This document shows positions 1 to 8,964 of a DNA stretch of 64,000 nucleotides, piece after piece. The translations under genes were made by a program, and so were the position numbers. The notes beneath the pieces are model-generated. The model ran no database searches, was not told the origin of the DNA, and was given only the letters and a program-made list of their open reading frames with translations. The stretch comes from Henriciella mobilis (GTDB taxonomy: Bacteria > Pseudomonadota > Alphaproteobacteria > Caulobacterales > Hyphomonadaceae), in the NCBI RefSeq assembly GCF_003576315.1, contig NZ_QWFZ01000017.1, forward strand, positions 124,001 through 188,000, read 5' to 3'. Numbering within the stretch: position 1 is the first letter of the stretch; the number at the start of each line of letters is the position of its first letter.

Positions 1-97
1 GCCATTTCTTGGCCCTTCCTTGTTGCTGGTTCGTTACGAAACCAACACCAGGAGGAGGGGCCTGTTCCCGCGATAATGCCGCAGGGGTGACTTTACA

Positions 98-1030
98 TCA
101 GTCGAAGAGTTTCGAGACGCTCTCATTATTGGCGATGCGGCGGATCGCTTCGCCGAGCAGCGGCGCGACCGACAGCACGCGCAGGCTCTTGGACTTGAAG
201 TCCTCTTCGGTCGGGCGGATCGTGTCGCAGATCACGATCTCGTCCATGACGGACTTCTCGATCCGCTTGACCGCATTGTTCGACAGCACGCCGTGGGTGA
301 CATAGGCGCTGACGCCGCTGGCGCCCTTGTCCTTGAGCGCGGCTGCCGCGTTGACCAGCGTGCCACCGGAATCGCAGATATCGTCGACCATGATGCAGTG
401 GCGGCCCGAGACATCGCCGATAATGTTCATCACTTCCGACTTGCCGGCTTCCGGGCGGCGCTTGTCGACGATGGCAAGATCGACACCCAGCCGGTTGGCG
501 AGGTTGCGCGCCCGCACCACGCCGCCGACATCGGGTGAGACGACCATGACATCATCGCTCGCATGGCTGGTGCGGATATCCTTTTCGATCACCGGCATGG
601 CGACGAGGTTGTCCGTCGGAACGTCGAAGAAGCCCTGGATCTGGCCAGCATGCAGGTCCATGGTCAGGACGCGGTCGGCGCCGGCCTTGGCGATAAGATT
701 GGCGACCAGCTTGGCTGAAATCGGCGTGCGGCCGTCGGTTTTGCGATCCTGCCGGGCATAACCGAAATAGGGGATGACGGCCGTGATGCGGCTGGCTGAT
801 GCCCGCACCAGCGCATCAATGCAGATCAGCAGTTCCATGAGGTTGTCATTGGCCGGCTTGGAGGTCGACTGTATGACGAAGACGTCCTCGCCGCGCACAT
901 TCTCGTTGATGCGCACGAAGATCTCATTGTCTGCGAAATTCTTGATCTCGGCATTCGAGAGCGGGCAGTCGAGATGGTCGGCGATGGCTTCTGCGAGCGG
1001 CCGGTTGGCATTGCAGGAAATCAGTTTCAT
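98..1030 (-). CDS. prs: Ribose-phosphate pyrophosphokinase (PRPP synthetase)
   Basis: Transfers pyrophosphate from ATP to ribose 5-phosphate to make PRPP, the precursor for purines, pyrimidines, NAD, histidine and tryptophan; cytosolic. The 310-residue length is standard for class I enzymes. Visible motifs are the ATP-loop segment [10 protein letters not shown] (88-97), the histidine-containing [12 protein letters not shown] (124-135) and the PRPP-binding loop [11 protein letters not shown] (215-225). It is the last gene of a minus-strand run that starts with a YbjN-like gene, about 100 bases after pgeF. The start ATG is followed by the expected MKLISCNAN terminus. Identification is secure. 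Confidence 0.97.
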   Translation of the reverse strand: MKLISCNANRPLAEAIADHLDCPLSNAEIKNFADNEIFVRINENVRGEDVFVIQSTSKPANDNLMELLICIDALVRASASRITAVIPYFGYARQDRKTDGRTPISAKLVANLIAKAGADRVLTMDLHAGQIQGFFDVPTDNLVAMPVIEKDIRTSHASDDVMVVSPDVGGVVRARNLANRLGVDLAIVDKRRPEAGKSEVMNIIGDVSGRHCIMVDDICDSGGTLVNAAAALKDKGASGVSAYVTHGVLSNNAVKRIEKSVMDEIVICDTIRPTEEDFKSKSLRVLSVAPLLGEAIRRIANNESVSKLFD

Positions 1031-1127
1031 CGCTCAGGTCAGCCCTTCCCGTTAGTCCGTTTGCGGTGCTTTTGGAACAAGGCGCGCCGAGTCGCAAGGA
1101 AAAGGGTGCAGGTGGGGCGCAGGGGCC

Positions 1128-1907
1128 TCACCCTTCCAGCATGATCACCGAGCCCTGGCGGCCATAGTCGGGTTCGCCCAGGTGATTGCGGCGGCGGTTG
1201 GAGAAGTACATCTCGTCCATGGCGCAGGTGTCGTGGCCGATGACGTCGACCCAGGCGATCTTGGTTTGAAGTAGCCGGTTCTTCACGAAGGTCTCGATAT
1301 TGAAGTGGAACCGGTCGCCTTGTCCGGCATGGAAGAGGTTGCCGCTCCACGGGGCCTGCTTGAGGAACTCGTCGCGAAATTCCGGGCCGACTTCGTAGCT
1401 TTCCTGGCCGATGCAGGGGCCGATGGCGGCGTGGATATCTTTACGGTGGGCGCCGATCTCTTCCATCTTGGCGATGGTCGCTTCGCAAATGCCGCCAAGC
1501 GCGCCCTTCCAGCCGGCATGGCAGGCGCCGATCACCCCGGCCTTGCGGTCGGCAAAGAGGACGGGGACGCAGTCAGCCGTGAGGATGCAGAGGGCAATGC
1601 CGGGCAGGTCCGTTACCATGCCGTCGGCCTGCGGGCGGTCCTTTCCCCAAGGCATGGTGGCAAGGATGGCGCGGTCGGAATGGATCTGGTGGCAGGAGAG
1701 GAGAAGGTCGACCTCCTTCACGCCAATCGTGTCGGCCACGCGCCGCCGGTTGCGCATCACCGCTTTGGGCTTGTCATCCGAGCCGATACCCAGATTGAGG
1801 CTTTCATAAATGCCCTCGGACGTGCCGCCCTGACGGCCGAAGAAGCCGTGGCGTATGCCTTTCATGCTGGCAAGGTGCGGGGCGAGGGTGTGCGGAATGA
1901 CGGTCAT
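1128..1907 (-). CDS. pgeF: Peptidoglycan editing factor PgeF (YfiH/multicopper-like domain)
   Basis: A 259-residue protein of the YfiH/DUF152 family, which in Escherichia coli removes wrongly incorporated L-serine-containing muropeptide precursors; older names are polyphenol oxidase or laccase-domain protein. The family zinc site is visible as HQIHS (His76), ADCVP (Cys113) and CHAGWKG (His130). The tail carries the usual NRRRN...GRQGSVIML ending. In many alphaproteobacteria this gene follows lgt and a MidA-type methyltransferase; here those two lie 5 kb away at 6989-8964. It sits 43 bases after the TetR/COQ9-like gene on the same strand. Confidence 0.93.
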   Translation of the reverse strand: MTVIPHTLAPHLASMKGIRHGFFGRQGGTSEGIYESLNLGIGSDDKPKAVMRNRRRVADTIGVKEVDLLLSCHQIHSDRAILATMPWGKDRPQADGMVTDLPGIALCILTADCVPVLFADRKAGVIGACHAGWKGALGGICEATIAKMEEIGAHRKDIHAAIGPCIGQESYEVGPEFRDEFLKQAPWSGNLFHAGQGDRFHFNIETFVKNRLLQTKIAWVDVIGHDTCAMDEMYFSNRRRNHLGEPDYGRQGSVIMLEG

Positions 1908-1950
1908 GCAGAGGGCCTAGGGCCAAATACTAAAAATGCAAACGCCGCGA

Positions 1951-2592
1951 TCACTCAGCCTGGTCCGTGGACGCATCGGCTGCGGGCTCAACCTCGTCTT
2001 CGGCCCGCTGTTTCTTCCGGCGGCGGCCGGTAAACCAGCCAGCGCGCTCTTCCATCTTGCGCAGTTCGCCGTCGAGCTTGGCCATGGTGCGTGAGAGATC
2101 GGCAGACTCTTCCTTGCGCCAGGCAAGTTCGGCCTGCGCGATGCACCAGGCGATGGCGGTAGCACGAAGCGGTTTTGGCAGGGTCTCGGATTTGTCGAGC
2201 CCGGCGCAGACCAGGGCCCAGCTGGCCGAGGCGTGACGCGCAGCCACCAGCGCCAGCAGGCGCGCAGGCTGGGTCTGGCGCCATTTCATCAGGGAGAGCA
2301 GGCCGGTGCGATAGTCTTCCATCGCCTCGAAGCGCAGCATGATCACATCGAACAGGCGGGTGCGCGGGGTTTCTTCCTCGTCGAAGGAGCCTTCGCTCAT
2401 CGCGCGGTCGAAATAGCGCTCCACCGAGTCGGCGATGGTGTCCTTGTCGGCAACGCCGTGGAATTGTTCGAGCGGGATCCCGGCTTCGTCTGCGATCTCG
2501 GCCAGGGTCAGCTCGCCCCACGGCGTTTCAGCCGCCAGCTTGAGCGCCGCGCGGACGCCCATTTCGAGAATACTCCTGCGGTCTTCGACCAA
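1951..2592 (-). CDS. TetR/COQ9-like protein
   Basis: A 213-residue protein with a TetR-type helix-turn-helix near residues 28-62 (TLAEIADEAGIPLEQF) and an alpha-helical C-terminal half whose AIAWCIAQAELAWRKEES segment resembles COQ9-family proteins. COQ9 proteins use a TetR fold to bind lipid and assist ubiquinone biosynthesis rather than to regulate transcription, so both roles remain open. The tail has a basic patch (GRRRKKQR) then an acidic stretch. It starts 3 bases after the proC stop codon, so the two are probably co-transcribed. A ubiquinone accessory gene, ubiK, lies 4 kb away. Assignment is by resemblance and moderately sure. Confidence 0.6.
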   Translation of the reverse strand: MVEDRRSILEMGVRAALKLAAETPWGELTLAEIADEAGIPLEQFHGVADKDTIADSVERYFDRAMSEGSFDEEETPRTRLFDVIMLRFEAMEDYRTGLLSLMKWRQTQPARLLALVAARHASASWALVCAGLDKSETLPKPLRATAIAWCIAQAELAWRKEESADLSRTMAKLDGELRKMEERAGWFTGRRRKKQRAEDEVEPAADASTDQAE

Positions 2593-2595
2593 GGC

Positions 2596-3402
2596 TCAGT
2601 CTCCTGAGAGTTCGCGATCCCGTTTGATCGCCGCCCCGACAGCTTCTTCCATGAGAGATGGCATCGCGCCCTCGCGCATCAAGACGTCGAGCGCGGCTTT
2701 CGTGACGCCGCCCGGTGAGGTGACGTTCTCGCGAAGCTTGGAAGGAGGCTCGGCGGCATCCATCATCAGCGCGCCAGCGCCTTCGACCGTCTTTTTGGCA
2801 AGGCGGAGGGCAAGCGCCTCGTCGAGGCCGTGGGCCTTGCCGGCGGCTGCCATGACTTCTGCGAGCAGAAAGGCGTAGGCCGGCCCGCAGCCGGATATGG
2901 CCGTGGCTGCTGAAATCTTGTCCTCGCCAATCGGGCCTTCGACATCGCCCAGCGGCGTAAGCAGCTCTTTCAGATAGGCTGCATCTTCCGAAGAGGCGTC
3001 GTCCGGCAGGCAAAGCAGCGTCATGCCTTTGCCGACAAGGCCGGGCGTGTTCGGCATGGCGCGGGCCACCCGTTTGGTCTGAAGCGTTCGCGACAGGCCA
3101 TCCAGCGTGATGCCTGCCATGATCGACAGGACAAGCGTGTCGGGTCCGACATGTTTGCGGATATCATCGGCGATGGAGCCGAAGACCTGAGGCTTGACCG
3201 CGACGACCAGGGTCGAGGCGGGTTCCGGTGCCGGGTTCAGCGCGATCTTGCCATCGGCTTGCCAGCCCTTCAGCAGGTCGGACGGGCCGGGATCGTGGAT
3301 CGCAATGGGACCCGACTGGCCGGCCTTTATCCAGCCACCAGCCAGCGCCGAGCCCATACGCCCGCCGCCGATAAGGGTAATACCCGGCTCAGGCTTCGCC
3401 AT
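2596..3402 (-). CDS. proC: Pyrroline-5-carboxylate reductase
   Basis: Last step of proline synthesis: NAD(P)H reduction of pyrroline-5-carboxylate. The 268 residues fit the family. The N-terminal Rossmann motif is ITLIGGGRMGSAL (glycines 12-17). Further on are VVAVKPQ, RAMPNTP and the conserved AISGCGPAYAFLLAE segment, with the C-terminal TSPGGVTKAALDVL typical of ProC. It overlaps the upstream YbjN-like gene by 14 bases and is followed within 3 bases by the TetR/COQ9-like gene, so these form one transcription unit. No oddities seen. Confidence 0.95.
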   Translation of the reverse strand: MAKPEPGITLIGGGRMGSALAGGWIKAGQSGPIAIHDPGPSDLLKGWQADGKIALNPAPEPASTLVVAVKPQVFGSIADDIRKHVGPDTLVLSIMAGITLDGLSRTLQTKRVARAMPNTPGLVGKGMTLLCLPDDASSEDAAYLKELLTPLGDVEGPIGEDKISAATAISGCGPAYAFLLAEVMAAAGKAHGLDEALALRLAKKTVEGAGALMMDAAEPPSKLRENVTSPGGVTKAALDVLMREGAMPSLMEEAVGAAIKRDRELSGD

Positions 3403-3889
3403 CGGTCTCGAATAGCGCTGCGTCGATCGCTTCTTCAGGCGACTTGCCGGCCCAGATCACAAAGTTGAACGCGGGCACGAACATGTTCACCGCATCGGTT
3501 GCAGCCGCGAGGACGGCGCGGATTTCACCGGGATCAGGCTCGACCCGGTCGAGCATCGGAAGGGTATGACGGAACAGGACGACCTGGTCCTCGATCCAGT
3601 AATCGAAGTGGCCGAGCCACAGGCGTTCATTTGCCATCAGGATCAGTTTTGAAATCGCGGTCTGGCGGGCGGCGGTCGGCTTGAGGTCGAGTGTCAGGGT
3701 AAAGTGCAGGGCTGGCGGTTGCTGACGGGCCGCGAACAGCGCGCCCATCTCACCCCAGCGGCTTTGCGCGATGCACTGGATGGCAGTGTCATCCTCGCGC
3801 TGGTGTTCCCAGCCTGCGTTTTCGAGACACGCTTCAACAAGATCGAGCGGATCGGCGGAAATATCATGGGAATGAAGGTCGAGGCTCAT
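3389..3889 (-). CDS. YbjN domain-containing protein
   Basis: A 166-residue soluble protein of the YbjN family (type III secretion chaperone-like fold), a group with no settled biochemical function that is common upstream of proC in alphaproteobacteria. Visible features are the early DISADPLDLVEACLENAGW segment and a central NERLWLGHFDYWIEDQVVLFRHTL stretch, read here in two parts. There is no signal peptide or membrane segment. Its last 14 bases overlap proC, implying translational coupling. It is the first gene of the minus-strand cluster ending at prs. Confidence 0.75.
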   Translation of the reverse strand: MSLDLHSHDISADPLDLVEACLENAGWEHQREDDTAIQCIAQSRWGEMGALFAARQQPPALHFTLTLDLKPTAARQTAISKLILMANERLWLGHFDYWIEDQVVLFRHTLPMLDRVEPDPGEIRAVLAAATDAVNMFVPAFNFVIWAGKSPEEAIDAALFETDGEA

Positions 3890-4111
3890 GCGCTTGGTCC
3901 TTCCGAATCAACATGGCGACAGCGCCATTAGAGGGGACGGTAACACGAGGCGGTGCGGCTGCAACCGGCCTTCTCCTATGGGTTGTGGAAGCCCCCAGAC
4001 CCGCTTTGCATGCATCGGGCCAGTCTTCAATCCATAACCGCAGCCTTCGTATCGGCGCGAATGCGCAAGGCCCGTAGTTGCCGTTGCAAAATCAGGGTGC
4101 TAGGCGACGTC

Positions 4112-4885
4112 ATGGCCGGGAAAATCCTGCGCAGTCTTGCGCTCCTGCTTTTGGCTGGCATGGCAGCCTGTCATGACGGGCGCCCCTCCGGCGACGCGCT
4201 CATTGCCGTGGCCACCAATTTCCGCGAAGCAGCCATGCGCCTGGAGGCCGATTTCGAAGCGGAGTCGGGCTATGAAATTTCGCTGGCCGCTGGCGCGACA
4301 GGGCAGCTCTACGCCCAGATCCAGAACGGTGCGCCCTATGACGTCATGCTGTCAGCCGACCGGCGCCGCCCGCAAATGCTGGTCGAGGATGGGCTGGCAG
4401 GTGCCGACAGCCTGTTTACCTACGCGACCGGCAAACTGGTCCTGTGGAGCGCCGATGAGGCCTTGCTGAGCGGCGTCTCGGGCGAGGCCGTTCTTCGGTC
4501 GGGCGCCTTCCGAAGGCTGGCCATCGCGAACCCGGATCTGGCCCCCTATGGCACGGCCGCCATGGAGGTGCTTACCGGTCTCGGCCTGTCTGACGCGCTC
4601 GCCGGCAAGCTGGTGCGCGGCCAGACGGTCGGCCAGGCTTTCGCGATGGTCTCCAGCGGCAATGCCGAGCTGGGGCTGGTTGCCCTGTCGCAGACGGTGC
4701 AGCTCGCGGACAATGCCGGCGGGTCGTTCTGGCAGGTGCCATCGGACCTCTACAGTCCGATCCGTCAGGATGCGGTCCTGCTGGAGCGGGCAAGTTCGAA
4801 TGAAGCGGCTCGCGCCTTCCTTGCCTATCTCAGGAGCGAGAAGGGGCGCGCAACCATCGCGCAATTCGGCTATGAGACGGACTGA
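4112..4885 (+). CDS. modA: Molybdate ABC transporter substrate-binding protein
   Basis: Captures molybdate or tungstate in the periplasm for the ModBC importer. I chose ATG 4112 because it opens a signal sequence (MAGKILRSLALLLLAGMAAC) with a plausible lipobox Cys; an in-frame start at 3953 would add 53 arginine- and cysteine-rich residues with no function. The mature part begins LIAVATNFREA, matching ModA, and contains AGATGQLYAQIQNGAPYD and LFTYATGKLVLWS. Most ModA proteins are soluble, so lipid anchoring is a mild variation and an inference. The gene is 5 bases upstream of modB. Confidence 0.92.
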   Translation: MAGKILRSLALLLLAGMAACHDGRPSGDALIAVATNFREAAMRLEADFEAESGYEISLAAGATGQLYAQIQNGAPYDVMLSADRRRPQMLVEDGLAGADSLFTYATGKLVLWSADEALLSGVSGEAVLRSGAFRRLAIANPDLAPYGTAAMEVLTGLGLSDALAGKLVRGQTVGQAFAMVSSGNAELGLVALSQTVQLADNAGGSFWQVPSDLYSPIRQDAVLLERASSNEAARAFLAYLRSEKGRATIAQFGYETD

Positions 4886-4890
4886 CCGCC

Positions 4891-5562
4891 ATGCCTGATC
4901 TCGGCCCCGTCCTTCTCAGCCTGCAGCTTGCCGCCGTGACCACGGTTCTTCTGCTGGTGCTGGCCCTGCCGCTGGCCTGGTGGCTGGCGACGACCCGGTC
5001 TGTCTTCAAGCCGGTGGCCGAGGCGGTGACGGCCCTGCCGCTTGTCCTGCCGCCGACCGTGATCGGCTTCTACCTCCTTATCGCGCTCAACCCGCAGGCG
5101 CCCATCGGGGCCTTCTGGGTGTCGATGACCGGTGACACGCTGACTTTCTCGTTCGCGGGCCTCGTTGTCGGCTCGATTGTCTATTCGCTGCCTTTCATGG
5201 TGCAGCCGCTCCAGTCCGCCTTTGAGAATGTCGGAAAGGGCCCCGTCGAAGCGGCTGCCATGCTACGGGCCTCGAAACTGGATGCCTTCTTCAACGTGGT
5301 GCTGCCGCAGTCCATGCGCGGGCTCATCACGGCTTGCGTGCTGACTTTCGCGCACACGATCGGTGAGTTCGGCGTCGTGCTGATGATTGGTGGCAACATT
5401 CCCGAGCGCACACGCGTCGTCTCCATCGCCATTTTCGAACATGTCGAGGAGCAGAGCTATGCCGAGGCGCACTGGCTGTCGGCAGGCATGCTGGTCTTTG
5501 CCTTTCTGGTGCTGATCGCCGTCTATGTCCTGAACAGGAGCTGGCGTGTCCGGACCGGTTAG
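4891..5562 (+). CDS. modB: Molybdate ABC transporter permease
   Basis: Integral-membrane subunit of the molybdate importer, 223 residues with about five hydrophobic segments. The cytoplasmic coupling loop that contacts ModC is visible as EAAAMLRASKLDAF (120-133) ending VVLPQ; the usual glycine of the EAA motif is Ala127. The segment FAHTIGEFGVVLMIGGNIP is typical of ModB. It lies 5 bases after modA, and its last 17 bases overlap modC, so modABC is one operon. I saw no ModE-type palindrome upstream of modA. Confidence 0.95.
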   Translation: MPDLGPVLLSLQLAAVTTVLLLVLALPLAWWLATTRSVFKPVAEAVTALPLVLPPTVIGFYLLIALNPQAPIGAFWVSMTGDTLTFSFAGLVVGSIVYSLPFMVQPLQSAFENVGKGPVEAAAMLRASKLDAFFNVVLPQSMRGLITACVLTFAHTIGEFGVVLMIGGNIPERTRVVSIAIFEHVEEQSYAEAHWLSAGMLVFAFLVLIAVYVLNRSWRVRTG

Positions 5563-6643
5563 TTCCCTGACGTTCAGCCTCCTGCTGGAGCGGGGCGATT
5601 TCCGCCTGCGTCTCGACGAGACGATCGCGCTCGACGGGGTCACGGCCGTTTTCGGGCGCAGCGGCAGCGGCAAGACAAGCCTCCTGCGCGCGATTGCCGG
5701 GCTGGACCGTCCAGCGCAGGGGCGGATCGTCTTTGGTGACGATGTCTGGTTCGACACCGACACGCGCCGGTCCATTAAGCCGCATCGGCGCGGGGCAGGT
5801 TATCTTTTCCAGGATGCGCGTCTGTTCGGCCACCTTTCCGTAGCGGGTAATCTCGCCTTCGCCGACAAGCGCAGCGGGCATCAGGGCGATGCCATTGCCT
5901 TTGAGGATGTGGTCGCCGCGACGGGGCTGTCAGACCTGCTATCGCGCAATATTGGCGGGCTATCGGGTGGTGAACGCCAGCGGGTCGCGCTGGCCCGGAC
6001 CCTGCTGGCGCGTCCGCGTCTCCTCCTGCTGGACGAGCCGCTCACCGGGCTCGACCGGGCGGCCAAGCGCGAGATCATGCCCTACCTTCGCGATGTGCCC
6101 GCGCGGTTCGGCATTCCCGCGCTTTTCGTCAGTCACGACATTGAGGAAGTGACGGCACTGGCGAACCGGATCCTCGTTTTGGATGACGGCAAGGTTACCG
6201 CGCACGGGGCGCTTGGCGATGTCCTTCAGACGCTGGATCTTGGGCCTCTGCTCGCCGACGGCACGACCGGCAGCCTGATCGAAGCGACCGTTACCGGGCA
6301 TGATACCGCGCTTGGCGTCACCCAGCTCGACCTTGCCGGCACGCCGCTTAGCCTGCCGCTGGATGAGCGTCTTGAGAGGGGGCGTACGGTGCGTCTTTTC
6401 GTGGATGCGAGCGATGTCGCCCTGGCGACGGCGCGGCCCGAAGGGATCAGCATCCGCAATATCCTGCCGGGGCAGATCAAGGCAATCGAGAAGAACGCCA
6501 GCCGCCCCTATGCCGATATCGTCGTCGCCATTGGTAAAGGCCAGCTCAGGGCGCGGATCACACGGGCATCACTCGCAGAGCTTGGGCTTATGGAGGGTTT
6601 GGAGGTTTTCGCCCTCGTGAAAACGATGAGCTTTGCTGATTAG
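5546..6643 (+). CDS. modC: Molybdate ABC transporter ATP-binding protein
   Basis: Energises molybdate import. Read from a GTG start inside the end of modB; this places the Walker A motif GRSGSGKT at 37-44, the LSGGE signature at 139-143, Walker B LLLLDEP at 159-165 and the switch histidine in SHD at 197. Residues from about 290 on form a Mop (molybdate-binding) domain, usual for ModC and a possible site of feedback by molybdate. The total of 365 residues is normal. It ends the modABC operon and faces ubiK convergently with a 12-base gap. Confidence 0.95.
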   Translation: MSGPVSSLTFSLLLERGDFRLRLDETIALDGVTAVFGRSGSGKTSLLRAIAGLDRPAQGRIVFGDDVWFDTDTRRSIKPHRRGAGYLFQDARLFGHLSVAGNLAFADKRSGHQGDAIAFEDVVAATGLSDLLSRNIGGLSGGERQRVALARTLLARPRLLLLDEPLTGLDRAAKREIMPYLRDVPARFGIPALFVSHDIEEVTALANRILVLDDGKVTAHGALGDVLQTLDLGPLLADGTTGSLIEATVTGHDTALGVTQLDLAGTPLSLPLDERLERGRTVRLFVDASDVALATARPEGISIRNILPGQIKAIEKNASRPYADIVVAIGKGQLRARITRASLAELGLMEGLEVFALVKTMSFAD

Positions 6644-6655
6644 GTTGAAGCGGGC

Positions 6656-6901
6656 CTAGCCCTTCTTCTTCTCCAGCGCCGCGACGCGCTTTTCGAGCTC
6701 TTCAACCCGCTCCAGTGCCTTCACGGCAATGGCTTTCAGTGCCTCGACCTCGTCGCGTTCGGCAAGATCCATGTCAGCGACCATGGAGCGTACACGCGCC
6801 TGCATGGCGGTGCGCGCTTCGTCACCGGCGGCGCGGGCCGCGCCCATGGCGCCTGTCATCAGGCCTGCAAGATCATCGAGTAGTGGATTCGAGCTCGCCA
6901 T
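6656..6901 (-). CDS. ubiK: Ubiquinone biosynthesis accessory factor UbiK-type protein
   Basis: An 81-residue protein of the BMFP/YqiC family. It has an N-terminal amphipathic helix (NPLLDDLAGLMTGAMGAARA) and a C-terminal coiled coil with heptads in ALKAIAVKALERVEELEKRV and a KKKG tail. In Enterobacteria UbiK binds UbiJ and aids the late hydroxylation steps of ubiquinone synthesis under oxygen; whether it does so here is inferred. It is divergent from lgt with an 87-base gap that must hold both promoters. Confidence 0.85.
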   Translation of the reverse strand: MASSNPLLDDLAGLMTGAMGAARAAGDEARTAMQARVRSMVADMDLAERDEVEALKAIAVKALERVEELEKRVAALEKKKG

Positions 6902-6988
6902 GCGGTTACTCCTTGCCGCGTTGAGAGGGACTGTTTACCCGGAATGCCTAGCAGATAGGACGGGTGGCAGACAGGGGAAAGACGCCGC

Positions 6989-7924
6989 ATGCACGAACTG
7001 ACAACCGCCGCTCTGAGTTTTCCCGGCTTCAGCCCGGCGCTGATAGAGATCGATCTCGGCTTTCTCGGGCTCGGCAAGTTCCCGATCCGCTGGTATGCGC
7101 TGGCCTATATCGCCGGCCTCGTCATCGGCTGGCGCTATGCGCTGGCCCTCGTCCGGCGCCCGGCGCTTTGGGGCGGCAAGAGCCCGGCGACAAAAGACGA
7201 TATCGACGACCTGCTGTTCTATGCGACGCTCGGCGTGATCCTTGGCGGACGGATCGGCTATATCCTGTTCTACCAGCTGCCTTTCCAGTTCGACGTTGTC
7301 CAGCGTGACCCGATGAGCCTGTTACGCATCTGGGAGGGCGGCATGTCCTTCCATGGTGGCCTGCTGGGTGTAACCATCGCGATCCTGATCATCGCCAAGC
7401 AGCGCGGCATCAAGCTGATGCCGATCGCCGACATTGCAGGTGTCGTGACGCCGATCGGCCTGTTCCTCGGGCGGTGCGCGAACTTCATCAATGCTGAACT
7501 CTATGGCCGGCCGACCGATGCGCCGATCGGCATGGTGTTTCCCGAAGGCCGCGCGGGCGGCACGCCGTCGGCCTATAACTGGCAGACCCATGAGTGGGTC
7601 TATACCGGCAATGAGGTCGCGCGCCATCCGAGCCAGCTCTACGAGGCCACGTTGGAGGGCCTCGTCCCGGCGATCATCATCTCGATCCTGGTCTGGCGCT
7701 TCGGACTTTTGAAACGGCCGGGCCTGGCGGCAGGCCTGTTCCTGCTGTTCTACGGCGTCGGGCGGTCGATCTCCGAACAGTTCCGTGAGCCCGACAGCTT
7801 TACCTGGGGCGTGATGCCGGACTGGCTGACCATGGGCCAGCTCCTGTCGCTGCCGATGTGGATTGGCGGGGCCTTCCTCGTCTGGAATGCGCTTCGCAAA
7901 CCGCCGGTACAGGTCTCGGCTTGA
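6989..7924 (+). CDS. lgt: Prolipoprotein diacylglyceryl transferase
   Basis: Inner-membrane enzyme that adds diacylglycerol to the lipobox cysteine of prolipoproteins, the first step of lipoprotein maturation; several lipoproteins in this window depend on it. At 311 residues it has multiple membrane segments, the conserved GGMSFHGG (117-124), the family signature GRCANFINAELYGRPT (161-176) and HPSQLYE (213-219). The stop codon overlaps the start of the next gene by 4 bases (TTGA), so the two are coupled. Confidence 0.97.
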   Translation: MHELTTAALSFPGFSPALIEIDLGFLGLGKFPIRWYALAYIAGLVIGWRYALALVRRPALWGGKSPATKDDIDDLLFYATLGVILGGRIGYILFYQLPFQFDVVQRDPMSLLRIWEGGMSFHGGLLGVTIAILIIAKQRGIKLMPIADIAGVVTPIGLFLGRCANFINAELYGRPTDAPIGMVFPEGRAGGTPSAYNWQTHEWVYTGNEVARHPSQLYEATLEGLVPAIIISILVWRFGLLKRPGLAAGLFLLFYGVGRSISEQFREPDSFTWGVMPDWLTMGQLLSLPMWIGGAFLVWNALRKPPVQVSA

Positions 7925-8964
7925 GCCTCAAGGACGAGCTGAAAGCCCTTATCCAGGCGGGCGGGCCGCTGCCTGTCTCGGCTTATATGAATGCCTGCCT
8001 GCACGACCCGCGGCACGGCTATTACGCGACCCGGCCCGGTATCGGCCGGGATTTCATTACTGCCCCTGAAATCAGCCAGGTCTTCGGCGAATTGCTCGGC
8101 GTCTGGGCGCTGTATGAGTGGCAGGCCATGGGCAGCCCGGCCCCGGCGCGGCTTGTCGAAGTCGGCGGCGGGCGCGGCACGATGATGGCCGACATGATGC
8201 GCGCCATCCGCGCCGCGGGCGGCGGCGAAGCGTTCACGCTGGCGATGAATGAGGCGAGCCCCGTCCATGCTGCGCGGCAGACAAATGCGCTGGCGGCCTT
8301 CCACCCGGACTTTCTCGGCGGCTTCGACACGCTTGGCGATGCGCCCTTTATCCTCCTCGCGAATGAATGGCTGGACTGCCTGCCAGCCCGCCAGTTCCTT
8401 GCCAAAGGTGAGCGCTGGCACGAGCAGGTTGTCGGCCTCGACGAGGCGGGCGAGCTCACCTTTGGCCTTGCCGCGGACGCCGCCCCCGCCGACAGCGTGC
8501 CCGGCGCAGCGCATGTTCAGGTGGATATGCAGCCGGCACTGGACACCCTGGTCGATGTCCTGCGCGAAGCCTTCGCCAGCGCGCCCGGACGGGCGCTCTT
8601 CATCGACTACGGCACTGTGCAGGGCGCGCCAGGCGATACGCTGCGTGCCTTCAAGGATGGCCGGCAAGTCGATCCGCTCGCCATGCCGGGTGAGAGCGAT
8701 CTGACTGTCGATGTCGATTTCGCGCGCCTGTCGCGGCTGGCCGGGGCGGCCGGCTTGCATGTCAGCGGACCGGTCGCGCAGGGGCCGTTCCTCCTGTCGC
8801 TGGGCGCTGAGGCGCGTATGCAGGCGCTGATCCGGGCCAATCCGGACAAGGCCGAGGCGATCCATGCAGGTGTCAGCCGGCTGGTCGACCCGGCGGAAAT
8901 GGGCAGCCGGTTCAAGGTCATCTGTCTCAGCGCCCCTGATCTGCCAGCGCCCGTCGGTTTCTAG
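7921..8964 (+). CDS. SAM-dependent methyltransferase, MidA/NDUFAF7 family
   Basis: A 347-residue protein of the DUF185 family; its mitochondrial member NDUFAF7 methylates an arginine of a complex I subunit. I place the start at TTG 7921, which overlaps the lgt stop codon and opens with LSLKDELKALI; the upstream in-frame ATG at 7858 would run 21 codons into lgt. Motifs include HGYYATR, the DFITAPEISQVFGE family block and the SAM-binding VEVGGGRGTMMADMM. It ends in a CTAG shared with the convergent histidine kinase. The substrate is not visible; complex I NuoD/NuoCD is the likely one by homology. Confidence 0.88.
   Translation: MSLKDELKALIQAGGPLPVSAYMNACLHDPRHGYYATRPGIGRDFITAPEISQVFGELLGVWALYEWQAMGSPAPARLVEVGGGRGTMMADMMRAIRAAGGGEAFTLAMNEASPVHAARQTNALAAFHPDFLGGFDTLGDAPFILLANEWLDCLPARQFLAKGERWHEQVVGLDEAGELTFGLAADAAPADSVPGAAHVQVDMQPALDTLVDVLREAFASAPGRALFIDYGTVQGAPGDTLRAFKDGRQVDPLAMPGESDLTVDVDFARLSRLAGAAGLHVSGPVAQGPFLLSLGAEARMQALIRANPDKAEAIHAGVSRLVDPAEMGSRFKVICLSAPDLPAPVGF

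Noticed and set aside
9-305. 98-codon plus-strand open frame at the window start
   Set aside because: Antisense to prs with no homology or ribosome site. The first 97 bases show no other feature.
3953-4111. Extended modA start
   Set aside because: It would hide the signal peptide behind 53 non-conserved residues.
7750-8865. 371-codon open frame antisense to lgt and the methyltransferase
   Set aside because: It spans two recognised genes on the other strand; no start signal or family.
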